Positions 21,011 to 29,156 of a stretch of DNA of 64,000 nt are shown here, piece after piece (the stretch's first letter is position 1; every line of letters begins with the position of its first letter). This DNA comes from Alligator mississippiensis (Eukaryota; Chordata; Crocodylia; Alligatoridae), in the NCBI RefSeq assembly GCF_030867095.1, contig NC_081825.1, forward strand, positions 46,986,501 through 47,050,500. Direction: 5' to 3'. The notes under the pieces were generated by a model. That model saw only the letters and a list, made by a program, of their open reading frames with translations. It was not told the origin of the DNA and did no database searches. The position numbers and the translations under genes were made by a program.

Positions 21011-21938
21011 ATGTTATAAAAATTAGTTTGTCCCTGGTCAATCTTTTCATTTTCCCTAAAGGAATGTGACTACATGTGCTGAAAGAAAACTGAAGCTTCA
21101 GAGATGTCATAGTGATTACTACCTGTCTGCACTTCAACTTTGAATTCAGAAGTTCTGTGAATCCAAAGTGAATGCTGTCACCTAAACAACAAAAGAAAGA
21201 AGGTTGAACATTCATACTTTTCTTCAATATTTCTTACTGGCTACTTTAGGCATCTTCCTGCTCAGTCCACTTCTGCCTTGGATCTAATTCTGTGGTTCCT
21301 AACTCATCTTACAGAGTTGCATAGGAAACTTAATCATTCATCTTAGGACTTGAGTCTACACTGGGACAAGGCACCCAAAAAATAAATGTGGCAAAACTGA
21401 GTGTCACAGGGCATCTAGATATGCCCAAAGCTTGTTCAGGCATGTGCTAACATGCTCCAGCTGCCTCAGTGTTTCATGTATTCAGTGTCCCCATGCTTCA
21501 AAATGCAGCAGGTTGCTTTAACTAAAGCTCATCAAATGTGCTTTTGTTGCCCTGAGGGGTCAGGCCAGTGCTCAGGATCTCAGTATTGCACTGTTAGACA
21601 GGAGGGCGTGGTGTACAATTGCACATATAGAAACACAGAAATCAGTTGGGGCACATGCATACTTATCACCAATTCAAGCATATACACTATACACCACAAA
21701 AATTAGACACAGATCACTAATTCATATATCATGCACACAATGCCATACACACACACTAGCAACTCAGATACACACATGCTCAATATAACCAGTCTAGGTT
21801 CATGCACACCTATCACCAGTTTAATCCCATACACACTACACACACCAAATTTAGACAGAATCAGTTACCAGTTACCAACACCTGCACATCCAATACACAT
21901 ATGTGGATTACTAATTCATATATCACACACACAATGAT

Positions 21939-21941
<3 letters not shown>

Positions 21942-21977
<36 letters not shown>

Positions 21978-21983
21978 ATGGAT

Positions 21984-22019
<36 letters not shown>

Positions 22020-22117
22020 TTACTAATTTATACACATACCACCCAACTATACATACACACAAGTGAGTTCCTAAGTTGGGTATTGTGATATGTATGTATG
22101 TATGTATGTATGTATGT
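21942..22117 (+). repeat. TA, GT and TATG microsatellites
   Basis: A TA run (21942-21975), a GATG spacer, a GT run (about 21986-22018) and a TATG run (22090-22117). They lie within a CA-rich tract that starts near 21600. Confidence 0.95.
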
Positions 22118-23925
22118 GCTTGTTGTACTTGGGATACCTGGGGAAAAGTTAAGGTAAGAAAGTAGAAGTGTAGGGAGTTAAAGTTACCCAGACCGGGATT
22201 AGAACTGGTAGACTACAGGGGCCAGGGCTGAAGAACTGAGGCTGGGGGTAACCTTAAGTTAATTGATCTTAATTGATTAAAAGACAATGCCCAAAGCCTG
22301 CAGAACAGGGAAGCATGCTGGCACAGAGGCTGAGACTGGAGCCAGAGCTCTGGGGAAGCTGAAATAGTAGGTGGGGAGAGGGGAAAATGGGACTAAGGGA
22401 AAGTGTGAGTGTTAAAGAGGGGCTCTGGGTGTGGGGAGCCAGAGGATGGCTTTGGGGCAGCTAGAGAAGTTGCAGGGAGTGGCAGTAGGTGATGGAAGTT
22501 GGAGAAAGGCTCCAGCTGATGGAGAAAGGCTCCAGCTGATGGAGAAAACTGCAGGACAGCTAAGAGTAGCTGGGAAGCTGCAAGGGAGTGGGGAGGATTA
22601 CAGAAGGTACAGGGGAAACCTGAAAACAGAGAGATGGACAGCAGAAAATCACAGGAAAAGCAGCAGGTGGCAGGGCAGCAGGAAAGCAGAGGAAGGCAGC
22701 AGAAAGTCACAGGAAAAAGGCAGTAGGAACAGGGGAGGCTGAGAGGTGGCAGAACAGGGGAGATGGAATTGGGAGATCGGGAAACTAGCAGAGAGGGTGG
22801 GGACTGGAGCTGAGAGAGAGAGGGAGGGAGGAATGAGGCTGGAATTTAAGATAAGGAAGTAACTGGGATTTAGTAAAAGATGACGCAACTTGGGGTTGCA
22901 AATGACAGTGGTTTTATTGAACAGGGGAAATGCTGACACAATGTTAAATTGGTTCCCTTGCACCCACCCACACACACAATGGGAGCAGGGGCTACAGAGA
23001 CTTGGTGCAGAGGCTGAAATCCACTGAAGTCCAGGAGGAGAGAGAGAGAGAGACAGAGAGTCCAAATTGTAGGAGGAGGTGTGCAGGTAATATCTACCTA
23101 TCCAGGCTGGAAAGGGGTCTTTGTCCAGTAGATATTGTCCAGAGGTGGGGTTGCCAGCAGGGCCTCTGGGTGGATAGGTGGTGTGACATGGTGCTGGTCC
23201 AGATGGAGAGGGCATCCCACTGGGTCTTTCTTCACTGCCCCTTTTTATAGGAGCAGACCTTGTGTGACCCTAGTGACAGGAGGCATGCCCAGGCAAGGGT
23301 CAACCCCTGGCATACTGAGCATGTGTGCTCCATGCAGGGATGTGCAGTTTCGGGTGTCTGTAATGGTGAGAGTTGCTGATTTTGCAGGGTCTTTTGTCTT
23401 TCAAATGCTGGTCTTGTCTCTGTTCCTGGGTGAGGTCCATGGTTCCTGGATGAATCAATGCGAGGTGATGGCCCAGTCATTACAGGCCATTTAGTAGTGG
23501 CCTGCTATCATTGTATTTCAATCATTCCCAATCACACTCATTCATCCGGGAACCAATTTACATGGAAGGGGTATGTGACTCATACAGTTGTGACACAGGA
23601 GATGCCCAGGCAGAGGACAGAAGATGGAGGCTTGACATATAAAATGGAAACTTGACATGACTTTGGTTCACTTACAAACACAGGCCTAAACCGTACAATA
23701 TCCATATGAAACAATAAAAATGAATATGAAAATGATAATAATACAATATACAACAGTAAAAATCAATACAAACCTAATAATAATACAATATAAAAGAGTG
23801 GATATCCAAAACCAAAAACTTGCTACCAAAATAAAAGCTTATCCTAAGTCTGAGCTCACTTATACTTATCTATAGGGAATAGAGAGGGAGAGAAAAGGTT
23901 AGAAATGGTTCGGGAAGGGGAGGGA
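22118..23925. mobile_element. Unclassified 1.8-kb insertion
   Basis: In the inverted copy of the host repeat (26917-26960) the sequences corresponding to 22040-22117 and 23930-23960 are directly adjacent. Here they are 1.8 kb apart, so everything between is an insertion. It is purine-rich at 22380-22860. On the minus strand it shows a possible LTR-like layout: CCTATAAAAAGG (plus-strand complement near 23240) and AATAAA (complement near 22912). A diverged AT-rich direct repeat lies at 23690-23810. I could not define terminal repeats; the microsatellite at the left junction blurs any target duplication. Confidence 0.5.
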
Positions 23926-23946
23926 ATGTATTTTAAAATAAATCAA

Positions 23947-23971
23947 AAAAAAAAGAAAGAAAGAAAGAAAA
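23947..23971 (+). repeat. A-rich / GAAA microsatellite
   Basis: Poly-A followed by five or six GAAA units. It corresponds to the less regular A-rich tract in the inverted copy near 26890-26915. Confidence 0.9.
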
Positions 23972-24195
23972 AACTGGGGGGTTTGCTACACTTTAGTTAA
24001 AGCACCCCTGCTACCATTTTGCAGTGTGGAATGCTGAATAAATGAGATACTGTGGGTACTTTAGTGTGGCTCCCAAAAAACAGTCTAATTAAAGTGCCCC
24101 CACCACCACCTTAGAGAACATGTAAAGTCACCCACAATGCTTAAGTACCTTTCTGGCACTAGTCCATAACAAGAGAGTCTTTGGCCACATCATGT

Positions 24196-24587
24196 GGGTA
24201 ATTCTACACAAGACATTTACTGTGGAGTTGCCTAATTAGCTCTGCAGTAAAGTCTTAGTATCTACTCATGTGGCCCTATTAAGCTATCCTGTGGCAGCTT
24301 TATTTAGTGTGCCACAACATGTGTAGATGCTGACAGGGCTGGCTGGGTCACAAGGGTGCTTCAGTGTAGGGGCTGCTTGCCAACCCTTGTGCCCCAGCCA
24401 GCCCCTTCACAGCCAGCTGAGCCACGTGTGAGCACCCCTAGGCTGGCAGGCTGACCACTTCCTGGATCCCCCTCAACATGCTGCGGTCCCAGGCACATGT
24501 GTAAATGTGGCACCCAGGAGCAATAAACACCATTCCCATATGCACTGGAGATTACTCAGTATCATTAATAGCATGTGTAATGTGCCC
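24196..24587. mobile_element. Inverted-repeat element with a small GC-rich core
   Basis: GGGTAATTCTACACAAGACA at the left mirrors TAGCATGTGTAATGTGCCC at the right. The outer parts carry ACTGTGGAGTTG and GCAGTAAAG words, while 24340-24520 is GC-rich and partly self-complementary (GGCTGGCTGGG against CCCAGCCAGCC). It ends immediately before the retroviral LTR. Confidence 0.55.
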
Positions 24588-24844
24588 TTGATGGGTACCC
24601 CTGAACTTTCACTATGCATTTTCTACTTCGGGAACAGCTTTGTATGTTTTGAAAAGTATTTTATCTAACCAAGGGCATAGAGTAGGTTGTTTAGGCTGGG
24701 GGAGATCGCTTGTTGCTTAGTTGCTTAATTGCTGGCCTCGCTAGAAGGAAAGCTGTATCAACAAAGTCCGGAGCTGGAAGGGGGGTTACTTGCTGGGCTT
24801 GCTATACATTTCGTCACATCAGCAAGTTTAACCTGTTACATAGC

Positions 24845-24852
24845 TATATAAG
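24845..24852 (+). promoter_or_regulatory. LTR TATA box
   Basis: TATATAAG in the retroviral LTR, about 70 bp before the polyadenylation signal, so the cap site would fall near 24875. Confidence 0.7.
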
Positions 24853-24919
24853 GCAGACGCCCACTGGGGTGGGTGTGCTTGCTTTGCGAACAATTGCCAA
24901 GCACCACTTTCTGCGCAGA

Positions 24920-24925
24920 AATAAA
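24920..24925 (+). terminator. LTR polyadenylation signal AATAAA
   Basis: AATAAA within the LTR, downstream of the TATA box and followed within about 25 bp by GT-rich sequence (CCTGTGTGTTTATTGG). Confidence 0.7.
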
Positions 24926-25011
24926 GATTAAGTTGGGTCCTTCAACCCTGTGTGTTTATTGGCACAAGCGCACCGGGCACGAACTCACCATTGTTTGGGG
25001 ACAACAATTTC

Positions 25012-25029
25012 TGGCGACCCAGATGGGAC
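25012..25029 (+). promoter_or_regulatory. Retroviral primer-binding site, tRNA-Arg-like
   Basis: TGGCGACCCAGATGGGAC begins with the TGG that pairs with a tRNA CCA end. From memory of tRNA-Arg(CCG), whose 3' end complement begins TGGCGACC, I count 15 of 18 positions matching. Pairing with arginine tRNA is thus the best guess, not a certainty. Confidence 0.6.
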
Positions 25030-25230
25030 TCTAGCTGACTGCCTTGCCCGGTCCACCTCTTCGGCTCCGGCAACAACTGTGGACGGCGCGAGGGCCAGGC
25101 GCCACCGACCTTATTCGTCGGAGGTCTGACCATCTCCTGGTTGCCTGACGGAGTCGGGGAGGGGCACAACGGCGCAACGCTCGAAGGACCAACTTAATCA
25201 GGTGGGGCGAGGGAGGTTTCAACAGACTGG

Positions 25231-25236
25231 TGAGTA
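25231..25236 (+). promoter_or_regulatory. Leader splice donor
   Basis: ACTG|GTGAGT in the untranslated leader between the primer-binding site and gag. It matches the splice donor consensus and sits where retroviruses place their major donor. Confidence 0.6.
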
Positions 25237-25395
25237 CTTCTTTCCATATTTTGGGCAGGTTGGGGAAGAGATGGCTTTGAAAGTTCCGACCGTGTAGATA
25301 CCCTAGGCGAGTGAGATCGGGTGGCAGTCCCGTGAACTCCCTTTAATCAGTTTGGTTCTGAGGTTGAGCGGCAGTCGCCATCCGGTAGTTGGATA

Positions 25396-26278
25396 ATGGG
25401 AAGTAACCAGTCTAAGATTCCACCCTGCAGTCCCTTAGGATGCATTTTGAAAAATTGGCCAAAGTTTGGAAGTGACCCTATGACAAAACAACAGATGATT
25501 CGGTATTGCAATACATGTTGGCCACAGTACCAACTTGCGGATGGTTCAGCCTGGCCGGAGAATGGGTCTTTGGATTATAACACAATCTTGCAGTTACAGT
25601 TGTTTTGTAGGCGCCAAGGGAAGTGGGATGAGATGCTTTATGTAGAGGCATATATGACTTTGTATGGGGATGGGGTTACGCAGAAGCTGTGTGGGATATT
25701 TAGGGGAAGTGGGGTAATGGCTTTGCAGGGGGTCACCACAGTATGTCCAAAGGAGCCGGAGGAGGGAGACGTTGCTAATTGCTCCCACGGCTCCCCCATC
25801 TCATCCTGTGAGCCATGCATCACCACAGGGGACTTTCACTGCACCTGTAACGGCTTGTCAGGGATTCCCGGCTGGTTTGTCCAGTCCGTCGTCCCTAACC
25901 TCCCCTGACAGCCTTGGGTTGCCGTCCCTGGGTCCAGCGGATGCGGATGGTAGCAATCTGGTGGTAGAGGGGACTGTAGGAGATGGGGCGTTTAGCCCTG
26001 TGGCGAGTCGCTTACGATCAGGGGCCCAACCAGTAGTTCAGGCCCCTTTACGACAAGCGGTGGGTCCTGAGGGTGAACCAGTTTTTGTCCATGTGCCATT
26101 CAGCACGGCAGACTTGATAAATTGAAAACAGTCTGTAGGCCAATATCACCAGAATCCGGAGGCAATGGCACAGTTGTTCTCTACTATTTTCCTCACCCAC
26201 CAACCAAACTGGATAGATATTCAGGCCTTACTGACCGCTCTTCTGTTTGGGGACAACACCCTTAAGAAGAGTCTTTAT
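25396..26278 (+). pseudogene. gag: Broken retroviral gag (matrix to start of capsid)
   Basis: Gag is the structural polyprotein of the retrovirus. Translation starts MGSNQS, a myristoylation signal, and runs 170 codons to a stop at 25908. Residues 1-100 form a gamma-type matrix domain (SPLGCILKNW, then RYCNTCWPQY and FCRRQGKWDE). Near 25770 the frame shifts: the Pro-rich linker and start of capsid (GPEGEPVFVHVPFSTADLIN) continue in the next frame from 25772. A TGA at 26123-26125 interrupts capsid. After it the same frame stays capsid-like (THQPNWIDIQALL) until about 26278, where an inverted-repeat element begins. No pro, pol or env is visible. The copy is dead, with one frameshift, one nonsense codon and a large truncation. 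Confidence 0.8.
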
Positions 26279-26279
26279 T

Positions 26280-27888
26280 GGGTGCATCTATATATACATT
26301 TGATTGGGGAGAAGTTTACTTGTGAGTAAGCTACTCATGACTAAGCACTCCTAAGCAGGTGTCTACACATTCAGGGAAGTGAGAACAGATTTGCTGCTAA
26401 TGGCAGCAAACTGCTCCCACTTCCTGGGGCCCTGCAATGGGCCCCTGCCACCACCAGGGGCTGACCAAGAGAACCGGGCCAGGAGACAGATGTCTCCTGC
26501 CCTGGGCTGAGACATTACATTTTGCCCCCAGGAGCTGCTGGTTGCTGGGATAGAGACAATGTCCCCATGCCCCAGTAGCATGCAGCTCATGGCCCTGGAT
26601 CCCCAATCAGAAGCAGAGGGCTGGGACCAACCCCATCCCTGCAGCTCTTTCCAATACCATGTCTTGCCCACCCAATTGGGACACAGGGCTAGGGGCTGGG
26701 GCCTGCCCTGGACCAGAACACTTCCCACCCCCTGCCTCTGCAAGCATGGAGCTGAGTAGGAAACAAACTGGGGATCTTGTTCCCTGCTCAGCTCTACAAG
26801 CAAAAAGCTGGATGGGAAATGAGCTGGGGTGTAGCAAAACCCACATTCTTTTTTAATATATAACTAAAGTGTAGCAAAACCCCTAGATTATTTTTTTCTT
26901 TTTTGTATTTATTTTAAAATACATACACACTGCACCATCCAAGTTAGGAACTTACCTGTGTGTATGTGTAGGTGGGTTGTATCCATGTGAAATGGTGAGT
27001 GTGTGCATGTGTGTGTGTGTACATATATGTATACACACACATATATATAGCATCTGTGCATGATATACGAATGAGTGATCTGTGTCTAACTTTTGGGGTG
27101 TATAGTGTATGTGCTTGAGTTGGCGATAGGTATATAGGTATGCATGTGCCTAGGCTGGTTTGGATGTGAATGTGCCTGAGCTGATAGTGTGTTTATGTAT
27201 GCACCTAATTGATTTGCGTGTTTGTATATGTGCAATTGTGTCACACCTTCCTGTCTAACAGCACAATATTGAGAACCTGAGAGCTGGCCTGACCCCACAG
27301 GACAACACGGGAGCTTTCTCCCTGCCCAGCTCTGTGAGCGCAGAGCTGGGCAGGGAATAGGATGGGGAACTTGTTCCCTGCCCAGGTCTGCACTCATGGA
27401 GCTGAGCAAGGAAAAAGCTTCCCAATCCCTGGCAGCAGGGAGCTCCCACTGCTAGCTCTGCACCATGGGGCCAGCGTTAGGAGACCCTGATCTCTCAGTG
27501 CCAGCTCCATGACTTTTGACCTGGCATTGCAAAATAATGATCTCCCAGCCATCTGCTTCCCCAAAGGAAATCTTGGAGCAGGGGGCTCAGAGCTCCCTGC
27601 TCCTGGAGCAGGGGGACACAGTCAGCTCCTGGGACAAGCAGCAATCTCCTGCCCCCTGGTGGACAGCTGACCAGAAGCACATTTGCACCCAGTCAGGTGT
27701 CTACATGGAGTGCTACAACACCTTTACTAATCAAAAGGAAATTTGTTCCCTGCATTTGCAGGTAGCAAATTTACTTGTTATTAGCAAGGTTTGCTACATA
27801 GTATGCATGTGCACTTGTAGACATACATGCTTACTTTGCAGTCAACTACACTACTGTGCAGTTAAGTGTCTTGTGTAGATGTTCTCCC
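26280..27888. mobile_element. Inverted-repeat element with GC-rich core, truncating gag
   Basis: GGGTGCATCTATATATACAT at the left mirrors ACTTAAGTGTCTTGTG..GATGTTCTCCC-type text at the right (CTTGTGTAGATGTTCTCCC at 27870-27888). Words of the TGTGCAGTAA family occur near both ends (27780-27865). The interior is heterogeneous: a GC-rich part (26400-26830), a segment shared in reverse with 21478-24050 (26860-27480) and another GC-rich part (27290-27670). I cannot follow gag on the right side, so the event probably involved a deletion. Confidence 0.5.
26860..27480 (-). repeat. Inverted copy of the composite repeat at 21.5-24 kb
   Basis: Reverse-complement reading gives TTTTGCTACACTTTAG, TATTTTAAAATAAAT, CCTAACTTGGATGG, a CA-rich tract and a CTGACCCC-side segment. 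These are in the same order as pieces of 21540-22085 and 23930-24000. The copy lacks the 1.8-kb insertion present there. Short minus- and plus-strand frames over the CA-rich part are repeat-derived. Confidence 0.65.
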
Positions 27889-29156
27889 TATTCCTTAAAA
27901 AAGGAGTCTTCCATTATTTCAGCATCTTTATTCTTCCATGCCAGACCCAGAAAATTAAAATGAAAAACAAACATATCAGAAGTTTTAGAATTCAAATTCT
28001 GTTTAGTAGTAAGAAGTTTAGGAGATGCATTTGTTGGCATGCCTCCCTCTCTCCAAACCAGGTCACTTGGTCTTAATCTTTGAAAACTACAAAAGTTTAA
28101 ACAATTGTCAAGGAAGCATTGCTGTGTCAACTTTTGTTTTGTTTTTTTAAAAAACCATCACATTGATATGACAGTAAATAAGACTGTTGTAATAGTCCTG
28201 ACAAGATGTAGCCATTGGTTCTTCACAGGTTCTGCAAAATTTAAATGTTTGAAAAAGAAGATTGCACATTGGCAGCATCTGCTCCCAAGAGCAAAATAGT
28301 AAGTCACACTTGTACTCATTGCAGATATAGATCTCCAAAAAGATATTTTCATAAACAAGTTTACAATAATGCGGTTGTGCCTGCCAAACATATCTCAGGA
28401 AACTGAATGCATTCCAGGAATTAACATACCAGCGTCCAGAGGAGACTAAGGAAACTAACTGCTTTAGTGACACCCACAACAGCAGGAGATGACAACAATG
28501 ATAGTACCAACAGCAAAAAAGCCTACTTTTCCTTTTTTAAATGAAATCAAGCATATGGCTAGCCAATTAAGCCTATTCTCATTAGACTAGGGTATAGCTT
28601 GCCAAGAAACCTCAATAGGGGTTTTCCATGCACAGTGATAACAGATTCCAGGAAATACCCTTTAATATATAAGAAAACAAAAGTTTACCTTTGGAAAAAA
28701 AAACATATTCTACGCAACTTGTTTACAGTCAGTGAAGCCATTAACTCACCATTTGTAATTCTGTTTTCTGTACCTATAAGTGTTAGAATACTCCATGCCT
28801 ACTTGCCTGACTATTAAAAGGAATGCTATGAATAAAGTTAAGATAAGGATGTTGCAGAGTGAGAGATCATTTGTTTCCTCTTCATTGTGATTATACATTT
28901 GTACCATTGTGTTTGTTTTTAATCTCTCATCTTCAATAAATCATCAAGACGGACAGTGTAAGCTTTGTTCATTGCATATGTAAGATATAACATTTCCAAA
29001 TTATTTATTTCTACCTCCGCTGCTCTCCCATCATCTCTTTTTTTCACATGTTCATATTTCTATTTCCTTCCAATTCATCAGTCTGATAACACTGAACCAA
29101 TGTGATAGCCATCTGTAGTAGACAGTATGAAATAAGAATGTGAATAAAATGTAGTA
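27889..29156. other. No gene recognised; AT-rich DNA
   Basis: I looked for continuation of gag or pol after 27888 and found none. AATAAA at about 28934 and a TATA-like ATATAA near 28666 occur, but without TG...CA edges or a duplication I do not call an LTR. Confidence 0.45.

Larger units (their letters stand above)
21478..24050 (+). mobile_element. Composite inverted-repeat element carrying a nested insertion
   Basis: The left arm (GTATTCAGTGTCCCC, then GCTTTAACTAAAGCTCAT, from 21478) and the right arm (CACTTTAGTTAAAGCACCC, then TGGAATGCTGAATAA, to about 24045) are inverted versions of each other. They match the hairpin at 4493-4607. Inside the left part is a segment shared, in reverse orientation, with 26860-27480, including a long CA/TA-rich tract. 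Comparison with that copy shows that 22118-23925 was inserted later. No coding potential. Confidence 0.55.
24589..25006 (+). mobile_element. Endogenous retrovirus 5' LTR
   Basis: About 420 bp with the features of a retroviral LTR, followed directly by a primer-binding site, leader and gag. The right end is the CA of GGGGACAACA at 25006, six bases before the primer-binding site. The left end is uncertain: TG at 24589 directly abuts the preceding element, while TG at 24642 is another choice. TATATAAG and AATAAA lie 75 bp apart, so R is short. No 3' LTR is present in the window, so it cannot be dated by LTR comparison. Confidence 0.75.

Noticed and set aside
19261-22118. Simple repeats as a possible CRISPR-like array
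   Set aside because: These are microsatellites without spacers, in a vertebrate genome.
22649-23215. 188-codon minus-strand frame rich in Ser, Leu and Pro
   Set aside because: Comes from purine/pyrimidine-biased sequence inside an inserted element; low complexity.
26231-26256. GTTTGGGGACAACA repeated from the LTR end, as a possible second LTR edge
   Set aside because: It falls in the capsid reading frame (LFGDNT) and has no further LTR similarity, so the 14-bp match to 24992-25006 looks coincidental.
28400-28990. Possible LTR with ATATAA and AATAAA signals
   Set aside because: No TG...CA edges with a target duplication; such signals are common by chance in AT-rich DNA.
27889-29156. Continuation of the retrovirus after the inverted-repeat element
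   Set aside because: No reading frame or motif of capsid, protease or reverse transcriptase seen in any phase.
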